From IMG/VR virus record IMGVR_UViG_3300031857_013798, positions 1 through 64,000 of that record: a stretch of DNA of 64,000 bases; one strand, written 5' to 3'. This stretch comes from a virus. Below are positions 7,375-15,148 of the stretch, piece after piece (the first letter of the stretch is position 1; each line of letters begins with the position of its first letter). The notes below the pieces were generated by a model. It did no database searches. It saw only the letters and a list, made by a program, of their open reading frames with translations, and was not told the origin of the DNA. A program made the position numbers and the translations under genes.

Positions 7375-8195
7375 TTTTGTTTTGTGGGCAAGTTACTATC
7401 CTCATCCGCACTCCTTGGGCTTGTGCCCTTTTTGTATGACCAAAGTTTCCGTTTTGCTCCTTCTTGGATCATTTCGTACACCGCTTGCTCGATGGCTATT
7501 CGAACAGCGTATGTGGTGGGCTCGTTAATAGCAGCCCCGTTCTCAAGTTCAACACTGGTTGTGCCAAGGTCAACAAATTTGAGAACACCTTGATTGTGAG
7601 CTGTGCTAAACACCGTCTTGCTCACAGCCGTATTCAGCAACACTTCTCCAGTGTTGACTGAAATCACTCGCATGGATATCACAATCTCGTCCACACGATA
7701 TTGAGTACTGGCACCAATGCCTAGCACTCTGGCTCCTCGACCACCAGACGTTATGTTGGTGTCATAACCAATGATGCCACCTTCAATCATGAGTCCAGCT
7801 ACCAACAAAGGCTTGAGCGGCTTGGCATCTTTGCCTTCGTACACTTCACGTTGATTGCGAATCAGTTGACGCTCTTTGATCAAGTTGTCCAGGCCTACAC
7901 GTTCAACCACTGTGAACCAGTTTGGGGTGTCTTGCAAGGCCTTGATCAAAAACACTTCAGCACCTTGTGTTACCGCTGTAGAAAATAACGCCAGCTTGTC
8001 GTTGTTTTTTTTCTGACCAGTCTTGTCCATGAATCCATATACAGCAACAGGTATTCTTGGACCATCTAACTCGGGCAACACAGCCAACAAATTTTGTCGT
8101 GGCACCAATTGAGGTGGCTGTACATCAAATTGAGTTTGATCCAAACTGGCACACCCAGACACAGCCAACAGCAATGATAAAAACAGTGCTTTCAT
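7371..8195 (-). CDS. csgG: CsgG curli secretion channel lipoprotein
   Basis: The outer membrane nonameric export pore for curli subunits. From the ATG at 8195 (TGATG with csgF) it has 274 residues, close to E. coli CsgG (277). The lipobox VSGC puts the lipidated Cys at residue 15. Family landmarks are clear: IPVAVYGFMDKTGQ, FTVVERVGLDNLIKERQ, a GGRGARVLGIGAS stretch, and IVISMRVISVNTGEVL before the second transmembrane hairpin. The C-terminus is a short polar tail. It is flanked by csgF and a curlin-like gene in a coupled operon, strong support for true CsgG function. Confidence 0.95.
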   Translation of the reverse strand: MKALFLSLLLAVSGCASLDQTQFDVQPPQLVPRQNLLAVLPELDGPRIPVAVYGFMDKTGQKKNNDKLALFSTAVTQGAEVFLIKALQDTPNWFTVVERVGLDNLIKERQLIRNQREVYEGKDAKPLKPLLVAGLMIEGGIIGYDTNITSGGRGARVLGIGASTQYRVDEIVISMRVISVNTGEVLLNTAVSKTVFSTAHNQGVLKFVDLGTTSVELENGAAINEPTTYAVRIAIEQAVYEMIQEGAKRKLWSYKKGTSPRSADEDSNLPTKQK

Positions 8196-8635
8196 CAAAA
8201 TGCAAAACTCGCTAGTGGCACAGTGATCTCTGTGCGATTGCCATTGCTTTCTAGAATGGTCATGGTTACATCAGTAGAAGTTTTGACCCAACTGATGTTG
8301 GTGCCTTGGAAATCCATGCTGCCTGTGGTGCCCCCACCGCTGAACAGCGAGTCTGCCAACTGTTTGCTCAACTGAGCGTAGATGCGACTTTCTACGTTGA
8401 CTAGAAATTTAGCTATATTGGTTTGTTTGGCAGCAAGCTCGGCTTTGGCTATCCTGCTTGCTTCTTCTTCTCGTAGTTTCTGACGGCGTGTTGCCTCTAG
8501 TTGTTCGATTGTAAGGACGTGACTACTGTAACCGATACCACTGAACGACGGCGAATTAAATTGATGTACTAGTTCAGTGGCGGTGGCTCCAGCTGTAACC
8601 AGCATCAAGGCTAATGTTGTTATTGTTGTTTTCAT
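8195..8635 (-). CDS. csgF: CsgF curli assembly factor
   Basis: A secreted protein of 146 residues. A signal peptide ends at ATA (residue 19). The mature N-terminus TELVHQFNSPSFSG matches the CsgF segment that inserts into and narrows the CsgG pore (E. coli: TMTFQFRNPNFGG). A helical region (residues 45-95) and a beta-rich C-terminal domain follow (ISWVKTSTDVTMTILESNG), as in CsgF. It is first gene of the curli block, preceded by a terminator hairpin whose loop contains a TAAATA motif. Confidence 0.9.
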   Translation of the reverse strand: MKTTITTLALMLVTAGATATELVHQFNSPSFSGIGYSSHVLTIEQLEATRRQKLREEEASRIAKAELAAKQTNIAKFLVNVESRIYAQLSKQLADSLFSGGGTTGSMDFQGTNISWVKTSTDVTMTILESNGNRTEITVPLASFAF

Positions 8636-8639
8636 AGAA

Positions 8640-8669
8640 AAGCCCCATATAGTATTTACACGGGGCTTC
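8640..8669 (-). terminator. hairpin terminator with a late-type promoter in its loop
   Basis: On the minus strand GAAGCCCC pairs with GGGGCTTTTC around a 15-nt loop. It lies between the 8690-8959 gene and csgF. The loop holds TAAATA (8653-8658), 17 nt before the csgF start. One element may therefore end the upstream transcript and start the curli operon late. Confidence 0.65.
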
Positions 8670-8689
8670 TATGATAATATAACGCGAGT

Positions 8690-8959
8690 TTATTGTTTAG
8701 GTGCTTTTTTTGCCCTAGGTTTAGCAGGTGCCTTGGGTGCAACAGCCTTCTTTACAGCAGGAGCTCGTTTGGCTTTTGGTGCTGACTCAACTGGTGCAGT
8801 GGCTTCTACCCTTACATGGTCACCAACAGGTGCTGGTTCACTCACTTTAACAACTGGTGGTGGTTCAACTTTGTAAGGTGCAGATTCAGCTTTTACAACA
8901 GGTGCTTCTGTGCCTGGAACTGGCTTGCTGGTAAACCAATTAAAAATAGCTTTTAACAT
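8690..8959 (-). CDS. Ala/Pro/Lys-rich small basic protein
   Basis: 89 residues. A short N-terminal amphipathic helix (MLKAIFNWFTSKP) leads into a disordered Pro/Val/Glu region and a strongly basic C-terminus of AKRAPAVKKA type repeats, like histone H1 tails. It may bind nucleic acid or anchor at a membrane. Start at the ATG at 8959 after AGGAG, with a TAAATA motif (minus, 8977-8982) upstream. Confidence 0.65.
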   Translation of the reverse strand: MLKAIFNWFTSKPVPGTEAPVVKAESAPYKVEPPPVVKVSEPAPVGDHVRVEATAPVESAPKAKRAPAVKKAVAPKAPAKPRAKKAPKQ

Positions 8960-9033
8960 TTCAATCTCCTATGTTGTATTTAGTATGCCGTTTTTGGATT
9001 TGGTTTTTAGTGACCATCCACTAGAAATAATTG

Positions 9034-9063
9034 TTGCAATGCAACATAATTATCATATATAAT
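9034..9063 (+). promoter_or_regulatory. sigma70-like promoter with TGTTG..CAACA palindrome
   Basis: -35 TTGCAA (9034-9039) and -10 TATAAT (9058-9063). The -35 lies in an inverted repeat TGTTGC-AAT-GCAACA (9032-9046). The promoter at 18803-18831 has the same arrangement. It drives the gene at 9125. Confidence 0.65.
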
Positions 9064-9124
9064 AGCACATAGGACGCTGGATAGGCCGGGTCCTATCGCA
9101 ACTTGCTTAATTAAGGAGAACACT

Positions 9125-9397
9125 ATGTTTACAGCAGACGCATTCATCGACACCGTACAAACCGGGAAAAGAACTTGGGTTAACACTTTCGTCACAAACG
9201 AATTGGTAAAAGACGCAATGATCAAGTTCATTGACAATCAAGCCGAATACACCAAGAAAGCATTCAAAGCTACCACAGACGCCGCAACCACTGTTGCCAG
9301 CGAAACTGTCAAAGCCGTGCAAGAAACCACCAAATTTGACTATGTGAAATTTGGCGAAGGCATCATGAAGGCTTACACAGCAACTTCTAAAAAGTAA
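9125..9397 (+). CDS. phasin-like small helical protein
   Basis: 90 residues, nearly all helical, with FVTNELVKDAMIKFIDNQAE and a stretch of Ala/Thr/Val/Lys helices. This resembles phasin-type granule surface proteins and small conserved proteins I recall from T4-like phages. A strong TAAGGAG site precedes the ATG. It has its own promoter and terminator, so it is a high-expression single-gene unit. Function unproven. Confidence 0.75.
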   Translation: MFTADAFIDTVQTGKRTWVNTFVTNELVKDAMIKFIDNQAEYTKKAFKATTDAATTVASETVKAVQETTKFDYVKFGEGIMKAYTATSKK

Positions 9398-9442
9398 TAC
9401 TCAAGTATTACAATAGCCCTACTGCATGTAGGGCTTTTTTTT
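9395..9442 (+). terminator. intrinsic terminator
   Basis: An 8-bp stem (9415-9422 with 9428-9435), 5-nt loop and a run of eight T. A second inverted repeat GTAATACT-CA-AGTATTAC (9395-9412) lies just before it. The same pair of elements recurs near 26928-26975. Confidence 0.85.
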
Positions 9443-9445
9443 GGG

Positions 9446-9474
9446 TTGACCGGAAATTCTCGATCTGCTATACT
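9446..9474 (+). promoter_or_regulatory. early sigma70-type promoter
   Basis: TTGACC (9446-9451), 17-bp spacer, extended TGC and TATACT (9469-9474). A leader of about 30 nt with AAAGGAG leads to the ATG at 9505. It is a member of the repeated promoter cassette family of this window. Confidence 0.85.
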
Positions 9475-9504
9475 ATGGACATGTTAACGCAAAAGGAGCC
9501 CAAA

Positions 9505-9831
9505 ATGCTTGCACTAGACAATATTGAATCTGTCCATAACACTGCTACCGCCGCCGCAGAACGTGCCGAAGCAGACTTCCGTGCCCAACACGGTGAACCT
9601 GGTTACTGTGGTTTTGCCTGGGTGCATGTGAGCGAAAAGGCTTCGACCAAGTTGGGTCGTGCGCTCAAAAGTGTGGGCTTCCGCAAGAGCTACCACGGTG
9701 GCCTGGATCTGTGGAACCCCGGTGGTTCAGGCACCCAGAGCATGGACATCAAAGAAGCAGGCGCCCAAGCCTATGCTGACGTTCTGCGCAGTTTTGGTAT
9801 CAATGCATACATGAGCTCACGTGCCGATTGA
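9505..9831 (+). CDS. hypothetical early protein (108 aa)
   Basis: Start at the ATG at 9505 after AAAGGAGCCC. A soluble protein: a helical Ala-rich N-terminus, then CGFAWVHVSEK and a Gly-rich central part (SYHGGLDLWNPGG), then a helical end. I recognise no enzyme family. Its TGA stop lies inside the -35 box of the next promoter. Confidence 0.75.
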   Translation: MLALDNIESVHNTATAAAERAEADFRAQHGEPGYCGFAWVHVSEKASTKLGRALKSVGFRKSYHGGLDLWNPGGSGTQSMDIKEAGAQAYADVLRSFGINAYMSSRAD

Positions 9832-9856
9832 CCAATAAAAGCCAATCTGCTATAAT
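9828..9856 (+). promoter_or_regulatory. early promoter, leaderless type
   Basis: TTGACC (9828-9833), 17-bp spacer, TGC-TATAAT (9851-9856). The next ATG is at 9863, 6 nt after the -10 box, so the transcript should begin at or next to the start codon. The -35 contains the stop codon of the upstream gene. Confidence 0.85.
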
Positions 9857-9862
9857 TACATC

Positions 9863-10015
9863 ATGAAGACACTAAGTTTCAAGCTCGAAATACCTCGCCA
9901 GCGCCGTCGTGCGGTGGAGTTGTACTCACGCGATACCCCTTTCAGACTCAAAGTAGAAAGGTTGCGGGTGGCGTACACTCGCAAAATCAAACACCGTCAG
10001 CGCGATGAACACTAA
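9863..10015 (+). CDS. 50-aa Arg/Lys-rich protein, leaderless
   Basis: A short frame starting 6 nt after a perfect TATAAT box. The peptide begins MKTLSFKLEIPRQRRR and is very basic, like small nucleic-acid-binding proteins. Its end overlaps the start of the lipoprotein gene at 10005. Promoter position and base composition favour a real gene. Function unknown. Confidence 0.65.
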   Translation: MKTLSFKLEIPRQRRRAVELYSRDTPFRLKVERLRVAYTRKIKHRQRDEH

Positions 10016-10256
10016 ACATCTGGCACCTTTGCTATTGATCACATTGATAGGGTGTGCATCAGCACCTAGACCCATGCCAATAGATGTGGCCATCATGCCA
10101 GATGACTGTGCCAATAGGTCTGCCATTGCCAGGTGGATCGAAAGTCAAGATTTAATTCCTCGTCAATCATTTCAAAGTGAGCAAGATTATGCACGTCAGC
10201 GATCGCAAATTCGCCACCGTCTTTGGACTCTGCGTTACAATTGTCAGCCTGTGTAG
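10005..10256 (+). CDS. small lipoprotein
   Basis: 83 residues with a signal peptide and lipobox LIGC (lipidated Cys at residue 17), then Ala/Pro-rich linker and a helical C-terminal domain with two Cys. Outer membrane or periplasmic lipoprotein of the host envelope. It overlaps both neighbours in a tight block of exported proteins. Confidence 0.7.
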   Translation: MNTKHLAPLLLITLIGCASAPRPMPIDVAIMPDDCANRSAIARWIESQDLIPRQSFQSEQDYARQRSQIRHRLWTLRYNCQPV

Positions 10257-10533
10257 TGGGTGCGCCGTTACCAATGTCAGTCGCATGCCCATGTCCGAGC
10301 GTGATCTAAATTTTTTCCAGCCCAACTGTCGTATCAAAGAACAACAGATTGCGATGTTGCAAAGCATGAGGCAATCAGAAGATGAGATGCTGTTTGCTGG
10401 ACTAGGAAACATTGGCAATTTTTGGACACAAATAACTGACCCAGACGGCTATCAACGCAGACAAGAAATTGCATCTGGTGCCATAAACAAACAGATAAAT
10501 TGGAATCTGCAACATTTAAAACACTGCTCATGA
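10189..10533 (+). CDS. small lipoprotein
   Basis: 114 residues from the ATG at 10189 (an upstream GTG at 10177 is possible). The N-terminus VTIVSLCSGCAV contains a lipobox (CSGC), and the mature part is helical. It overlaps the previous lipoprotein gene by 68 nt in another frame. Nested overlapping lipoproteins recall Rz/Rz1 spanin pairs, but the first protein is itself a lipoprotein, so that reading is weak. Confidence 0.65.
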   Translation: MHVSDRKFATVFGLCVTIVSLCSGCAVTNVSRMPMSERDLNFFQPNCRIKEQQIAMLQSMRQSEDEMLFAGLGNIGNFWTQITDPDGYQRRQEIASGAINKQINWNLQHLKHCS

Positions 10534-11090
10534 AAAAACTAGTCATTGCTCTCATGTTACCTGCGGCAGTAGCAGCCGGTGAATGCGTTTTACAAAGCAA
10601 AACAGCCACTAATGGTCGTGCGCAGATACTTGAGAGATCTGCGTTGACACAGACTGTAACTCCAGAAATTAATGGAAAGAAACGATGCATTGTGAGTTTC
10701 CGTGCAAGGATTGGAAACCAGTGGCTTACTGCTCACGGTGACCAGTCTTTTGATCTTTCTCAATCCGAACAGTCAGCATGCAATATTGCACTAACTCGAG
10801 CAGAAGCAGAAGTGCAAAGTCGAAGCGGACAAACGTCTGTAGCTACAGAATCCGTTGTGGTGTGTTCGGATAGACCCGAACACCAAACAATTCGAAAGAC
10901 CACAGTGGGCACAGTGGGCCTGGTAAGCCAGTTTAGACCGCATCCAGACCGCAATAGAGAGTTTTGGCACAACGGCGCTCGGTGCCGTTGGTTTTTGGAT
11001 ACTGAATTCCAAGCACAAGACATTGCTGTGGTACAAGGAATCATTTGCCAAATGCAAGATGCAAAGTGGATAGTGGTTGACAAATTTTAA
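10530..11090 (+). CDS. secreted protein of unknown function (186 aa)
   Basis: The ATG at 10530 overlaps the previous stop. A clear signal peptide MKKLVIALMLPAAVAA is followed by a domain with several Cys (CVLQSK, KRCIVSF, ACNIAL, VVCSDRP, ARCRWF, IICQMQ), suggesting a disulfide-bonded periplasmic protein. I do not recognise it. The -35 of the promoter for the next gene lies inside its 3' end. Confidence 0.7.
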   Translation: MKKLVIALMLPAAVAAGECVLQSKTATNGRAQILERSALTQTVTPEINGKKRCIVSFRARIGNQWLTAHGDQSFDLSQSEQSACNIALTRAEAEVQSRSGQTSVATESVVVCSDRPEHQTIRKTTVGTVGLVSQFRPHPDRNREFWHNGARCRWFLDTEFQAQDIAVVQGIICQMQDAKWIVVDKF

Positions 11091-11105
11091 TCAATCTGCT
11101 ACAAT
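11077..11105 (+). promoter_or_regulatory. strong sigma70-type promoter
   Basis: Consensus TTGACA (11077-11082), 17-bp spacer, TGC-TACAAT (11100-11105). It drives the LPP20-like lipoprotein gene at 11138 with an AAAGG site. The -35 is inside the end of the upstream gene. Confidence 0.85.
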
Positions 11106-11137
11106 GCTTTATCCGTTAACTAACCTGAAAGGTGTGT

Positions 11138-11977
11138 ATGAAACTCGTTAAACTTTCTGTTGTGGCAATCAGTGCCGGTCTTGTGGCTTGTGCCAGTGCT
11201 CAAAAAGCCGAAGTGCCCGTGCCACAGGTGGTAGCACAACCAGCACCACAAGTGTATCAAGCCCCGGTACATCCGTATGCCATGCCAGCCCAGCCTCAGC
11301 GTGTGATACCCCGTGCGCCAGAATGGTTTGTACGCCTGCCTGAAGATACCGCAGAGATGACCTTTGCGGCTGGTACAGCAGTCAGCACAGACGAACAAAT
11401 GGCCTACGACAAAGCTCGTATGGCAGCTGAACGCAAGTTGATTGAGCAGATGTATGCTCGTATTACCACACAGACCAATAACTTTAGATCTGATCGTGGC
11501 CAAGCTCTGGTTGAAAACTTCCAGCAGGTCACTCGCAAGAATGCCAATGGTGAGTTGAGTGGAGCTCAACGGGTAGACAGTCAAGCCACCCATGACGGGC
11601 AGTACTACAAGGTCTATGTGTTGTTGCGTCTGCCCCTTGGAGCCGCAAACACAATTCAAACTCGACGAGAACAAACTCAGTTGACACGCGAACTTGAAAT
11701 CCGCAGTCGGGCCGCTGAACAAAACATGGATCGTAACGAAGCAGTTGAGCGCAAAACTCAGCAAGATACTGATGCCAATCTTGAACGTAGCTTGGTTCCG
11801 CAAAGTCGAATTGAACCTGTAAAAGTGGAAACGGAACCAAAACCGGCTCCTAGTGTAGTAAGCACCACACAAGGTGAACTAAAATTACTGGACGTGGACA
11901 ATGAGGAATACAAGCGCAAACGAGCAGAAGCATTGGCCAAGCCTAATGCAGTGGTTGGACAAATTACCCTGCAATAA
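11138..11977 (+). CDS. LPP20-like outer membrane lipoprotein
   Basis: 279 residues from the ATG at 11138. The lipobox LVACAS is followed by a Pro/Gln/Val-rich linker (residues 25-60) and then an LPP20-type domain: PEWFVRLP, AAGTAVSTDEQMAYDKARMAA, and a beta end with YYKVYVLLRLP. The C-terminal 100 residues are charged and probably disordered. LPP20 relatives such as FlgP form outer membrane structures. It ends the run of exported proteins and is followed by a TTCG-loop terminator. Possible role: modifying the host outer membrane. Confidence 0.8.
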   Translation: MKLVKLSVVAISAGLVACASAQKAEVPVPQVVAQPAPQVYQAPVHPYAMPAQPQRVIPRAPEWFVRLPEDTAEMTFAAGTAVSTDEQMAYDKARMAAERKLIEQMYARITTQTNNFRSDRGQALVENFQQVTRKNANGELSGAQRVDSQATHDGQYYKVYVLLRLPLGAANTIQTRREQTQLTRELEIRSRAAEQNMDRNEAVERKTQQDTDANLERSLVPQSRIEPVKVETEPKPAPSVVSTTQGELKLLDVDNEEYKRKRAEALAKPNAVVGQITLQ

Positions 11978-11983
11978 ACGGCG

Positions 11984-11991
11984 TATAAATA
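11984..11991 (+). promoter_or_regulatory. T4-type late promoter TATAAATA
   Basis: An exact match to the T4 late promoter octamer, 36 nt before the ClpP-like gene. The terminator stem starts at its last base, so the late mRNA would begin inside or just after the hairpin. Confidence 0.6.
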
Positions 11992-12013
11992 AAGGCAGCT
12001 TCGGCTGCCTTTT
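11991..12013 (+). terminator. intrinsic terminator, TTCG loop
   Basis: GGCAGC-TTCG-GCTGCC flanked by AAA and TTTT (stem 11994-11999 with 12004-12009). It ends the lipoprotein transcript. Confidence 0.85.
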
Positions 12014-12027
12014 CCTACATTCAAATT

Positions 12028-12603
12028 ATGACCACAGATAACTCCCTACAAATTGAGCAGACTCACACCCAAGCCTTGGCCGACGCTGGAATGTATGTTT
12101 TTATGGGCGAGGTTGATGATGATAACATCAAACCCATAATTGAATGGATCCTGCACGAGAACTTTGTGGCCAAGAAAAAACGCAAAGAACTCTTGCTAAT
12201 GATTTGCTCAGAAGGTGGAGACATGAGTTCAGCATTTGCCTTGATTGATGTCATGCGCAGTTCGGTCATTCCAATCAAAGCTGTGGGGCTGGGGCAAATT
12301 GCCAGTGCCGGATTGTTGATCTTTTTGGCAGGAACACCAGGACGCAGAACACTCACTCCTAATACGTCAATCATGAGTCACCAGTATGCCTGGGGCAGTG
12401 ATGGCAAACATCATGAACTATTGGCCACAATTAAAGAGTTTGAGCTCACACAAAAACGCATGGTACAGCATTATATAGATTGTACAGGTCTAAGCGAAGA
12501 CCAAATCAAGCAACATCTGTTGCCACCGCATGACGTTTATTTGGGTGCGGATGATGCCCTGCGGCTGGGTATCTGTGATCACATCAGCCAAGTGACTCGT
12601 TAA
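12028..12603 (+). CDS. ClpP-family serine protease, divergent
   Basis: 191 residues, the usual ClpP core length. The catalytic triad can be placed at S93 (GQIASAG), H118 (MSHQY) and D169 (HDVYLG). The fold-typical ICSEGGDMSSAFALIDVM strand-helix is present. It is clearly more diverged than the second ClpP at 14232: GQIASAG instead of GQAASMG, and SHQ instead of IHQ. Two ClpP types could form a mixed barrel or act in different steps such as prohead maturation or host protein turnover. Converges on the 12600-14180 gene. Confidence 0.88.
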   Translation: MTTDNSLQIEQTHTQALADAGMYVFMGEVDDDNIKPIIEWILHENFVAKKKRKELLLMICSEGGDMSSAFALIDVMRSSVIPIKAVGLGQIASAGLLIFLAGTPGRRTLTPNTSIMSHQYAWGSDGKHHELLATIKEFELTQKRMVQHYIDCTGLSEDQIKQHLLPPHDVYLGADDALRLGICDHISQVTR

Positions 12604-14180
12604 TTACGTCTGCGTTCTCTGCCCAACACTTCAGCAGTCACCTGAGGTTGTGCTGGGTTTCTAGCTGTTTTCACGCCCGGACCTGTGAGTCTACCAACAG
12701 GCGCCACAGCAGGTGCCACAGCAGGTGCCACTGGCTGCACGGCCCCTCTTGGAACCAACTGTGGAAATTGGCGTTCTAGTGCAGGAATAATTTGCTCTTT
12801 TGGTGTTTTGTTAGCTATCATGTTCAAGGTTGACTTGGCAATTTGCGCTATTAACTTTTGATTGTTGATGCCACGTCTGCCTGCCAATGTCATGACCCAA
12901 TCAGTCAACGCAGAATTGAATGTTGAAGCTGCCATAGGATTTTTTCCTTTGGACAACTGTGTCAATCCTTGTCGAGCCGCGTCACCACCAAATGATGTTT
13001 GTTGAACTCCAATCTGTGGATACACTGATCTAACAGGATCTTTTGTGGCACTAATGTATGGAGTACTGGCGTGGAATCTCAGTCCTTGTGCCAGTAATTG
13101 TTCTGCATCATTGTAGTATATGAATACTTTGCTGTTCAAGTTAAGATAGAGCACGCCGTCGTCTTCTTTTTTGCTCATGTAATAATTGAAACTGGCCTGA
13201 CTCCATTGTTGTGCAGCCGATCCGCTGTCGCCAGTTTCGATAGCTGTCATAATGCCATTTATATTTTTTTTCAATCTTGTGGCATACTCTTTTCTACTGC
13301 CTTTGATATTGCCAAATATGAGAGATATACACCGTTGAGTCAGTGCCAGGAATTTATCACTGTCTGCTGGAGAAAGAAGTTTGTTAAAGTCTATGGCCTG
13401 GTTCAAATTCATGCCGCTGCCGGACAATTTGCGTTTGAGATTTTTGTATGCCTTGTGAGATTTCACAAAATTATTCAACGTCACTGCGGATGCTTCAAAT
13501 CCTTCTGCTGGCCTAACTTCTTGATCTCCAAATCTGGCAGCACCACCCATTTCAGTTTTTAATTCTACTTGGTAAACTTTACCACCTGACTTGATTTGTA
13601 AGTCACCCTTTTTAGATCCGCTGTCCTCGTCATTGTCTTGTTTTGAACTTTTGCCTGCCACAGTAATACTTTTGCTCAGTACGTTCAATCCAAATTCGCC
13701 TCGTCCCATGCCTAATTCCTGGATCATCATAACTTCGTCAACAAATTCTTTTGTGACTGGATTTTCAGTATAACCAGTGAATACCACAGGAAAGTCAACT
13801 TTTTCATTGCTCAGCAGGGCCTGGGTGTTGACCAACCGATCGCTTTTCCAGGTATTGAAAAAATCAGCACGTTGCAACGGCGTGGCACCAACTTCTTCCA
13901 TGATGTTCATTGCTAGTCTTGCCAGAACTTTTTTAGCATCTTGCACAGCTTGATCTTGCACAGCTTCAATTTCTTTACTGATTGATCCCATTCTTCCACC
14001 ATGTGAAATATGCGACAGCAGATCTTCAATTTCTTTAAGAGCTTTTGCAGTAGCAGGGTCGTCTGGAAGATCCTTGATTCTTCTAGAAATCACGTCTTTC
14101 ATGCCTTCAAGTTCAGGGGCAAATTGAGCGTTGACTTCTTCAGTCAGTATGTTGTCGAGTAAATTGAGTAGATCACGCAT
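12600..14180 (-). CDS. large phage protein with PD-(D/E)XK nuclease-like motif
   Basis: 526 residues, no signal peptide. A helical N-terminus (1-150), then [11 protein letters not shown] (E162), KKGDLQI (D193) and VYQVELKTE (E206, K208). This reads as the E..GD..ExK pattern of PD-(D/E)XK nucleases, followed by [17 protein letters not shown]. The long helical second half has a [14 protein letters not shown] region and ends in a Pro/Ala/Val repeat ([11 protein letters not shown]) from tandem 12-base units. I recall similar proteins in T4-like phages of unknown role. It lies between two clpP genes on the other strand. Nuclease activity is inference from the motif. Confidence 0.7.
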   Translation of the reverse strand: MRDLLNLLDNILTEEVNAQFAPELEGMKDVISRRIKDLPDDPATAKALKEIEDLLSHISHGGRMGSISKEIEAVQDQAVQDAKKVLARLAMNIMEEVGATPLQRADFFNTWKSDRLVNTQALLSNEKVDFPVVFTGYTENPVTKEFVDEVMMIQELGMGRGEFGLNVLSKSITVAGKSSKQDNDEDSGSKKGDLQIKSGGKVYQVELKTEMGGAARFGDQEVRPAEGFEASAVTLNNFVKSHKAYKNLKRKLSGSGMNLNQAIDFNKLLSPADSDKFLALTQRCISLIFGNIKGSRKEYATRLKKNINGIMTAIETGDSGSAAQQWSQASFNYYMSKKEDDGVLYLNLNSKVFIYYNDAEQLLAQGLRFHASTPYISATKDPVRSVYPQIGVQQTSFGGDAARQGLTQLSKGKNPMAASTFNSALTDWVMTLAGRRGINNQKLIAQIAKSTLNMIANKTPKEQIIPALERQFPQLVPRGAVQPVAPAVAPAVAPVGRLTGPGVKTARNPAQPQVTAEVLGRERRRN

Positions 14181-14208
14181 TGTTTTCTTCCGAGAATAAT
14201 GCTATACT
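14180..14208 (+). promoter_or_regulatory. probable promoter for clpP
   Basis: TGC-TATACT (14203-14208) with a weak -35 TTGTTT (14180-14185) at 17 bp. It lies in the divergent gap before clpP. Confidence 0.55.
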
Positions 14209-14231
14209 TATGCAATCAACCAGGAGACCCC

Positions 14232-14819
14232 ATGTCAAATCTAGTGCCAATTGTTATCGAAAACACTTCCCGAGGCGAACGCAGTTACGACCTTTACAGC
14301 CGCTTGCTCAAAGATCGTGTGATCATGCTGGACGGAGAAGTCACCCAACACACAGCCAGCTTGATCTGTGCGCAGTTATTGTTTTTGGAAAGTGACAACC
14401 CCGACAAAGCCATCAGCTTGTACATCAACTCACCCGGCGGATCAGTCACAGCAGGTATGGCCATTTACGATACCATGAACTTTATCAAGCCCAAAATTCA
14501 CACTATTGTGATGGGGCAGGCTGCCAGCATGGGCTCGTTGTTGGCCGCTGCTGGCGACAAGGGCAATCGCTACATCCTGCCCAATGCACGCCACATGATC
14601 CATCAACCCCTGGGCGGCGCATCGGGTCAGGCCACAGACGTGGAAATTCAAGCTCGAGAACTATTGCGTTGGAAAACTGTGTTGACTGATATCTATGTCA
14701 AACACACTGGCAAACCCCACAAACAACTCAAAGCTGATATGGAACGTGACAATTTCATGACTGCTGGCGAAGCAGTTGAATATGGCCTTGCTGATAAAAT
14801 ATTAATCAAACGAGATTAA
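14232..14819 (+). CDS. clpP: ATP-dependent Clp protease proteolytic subunit
   Basis: A canonical ClpP peptidase of 196 residues. Start at the ATG at 14232 after CAGGAGACCCC. Triad S99 (GQAASMGS), H124 (MIHQPLGG) and D173 ([10 protein letters not shown]); [18 protein letters not shown] is intact. It would assemble as a tetradecamer and needs a Clp ATPase, presumably from the host because none is seen here. Second ClpP-family gene within 2.2 kb. Confidence 0.95.
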   Translation: MSNLVPIVIENTSRGERSYDLYSRLLKDRVIMLDGEVTQHTASLICAQLLFLESDNPDKAISLYINSPGGSVTAGMAIYDTMNFIKPKIHTIVMGQAASMGSLLAAAGDKGNRYILPNARHMIHQPLGGASGQATDVEIQARELLRWKTVLTDIYVKHTGKPHKQLKADMERDNFMTAGEAVEYGLADKILIKRD

Positions 14820-14920
14820 TAGTACCAGGTACGACTGGCGCGGCTCATTCTGTACTCATGCACAGTGTCGCCCCAGGCTACCAACAGTTCAAACACACGA
14901 TTAAAAAATTTAGCAATCAT
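14816..14920 (-). CDS. 34-aa small protein
   Basis: A short frame coupled by ATGA to the gene upstream (14917-15084). The peptide is [16 protein letters not shown] followed by a polar Arg/Ser/Tyr-rich end, probably an amphipathic membrane-associated helix. Its 3' end overlaps the clpP stop. Supported by coupling and composition only. Confidence 0.5.
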   Translation of the reverse strand: MIAKFFNRVFELLVAWGDTVHEYRMSRASRTWYY

Positions 14921-15084
14921 AAAAATCCTTTAAATTCTTGGCTGAACTCTTTTTGGAATCGTTCAACATCAAATACGTCACATGGACGTCTGCCGGCAAT
15001 GTATGCTTCCAATCGGGATTGGTAGCCCGAGCCTGGAAACATCTCGGCCAAGCGTTCTACTAATTTTTGCATTAGTTCTGACAT
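14917..15084 (-). CDS. 55-aa DUF3563-like small protein
   Basis: Start at the ATG at 15084 after AAGGAGAAAA. Beginning MSELMQKLVERLAEMFPG, with YQSRLEAYIAGRRP and DVFDVERFQKEF, it resembles the small DUF3563-type family (LxxYI...P....DVE) found in proteobacteria and phages. Function unknown. A TAAATA motif (minus, 15102-15107) lies 17 nt upstream. Confidence 0.65.
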   Translation of the reverse strand: MSELMQKLVERLAEMFPGSGYQSRLEAYIAGRRPCDVFDVERFQKEFSQEFKGFL

Positions 15085-15148
15085 GGTTTTCTCCTTCTCA
15101 GTATTTACCACTAGTACTAATGGTTTCTACTAATATATAACGGCCTGG

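Noticed and set aside
10005-10533. Rz/Rz1 spanin pair
   Set aside because: Both overlapping proteins are lipoproteins; an i-spanin with an N-terminal membrane anchor and coiled coil is missing.
11120-11872. 250-aa minus-strand frame opposite the LPP20-like gene
   Set aside because: Cys/His/Phe-rich antisense composition; the sense lipoprotein has promoter, lipobox and domain.
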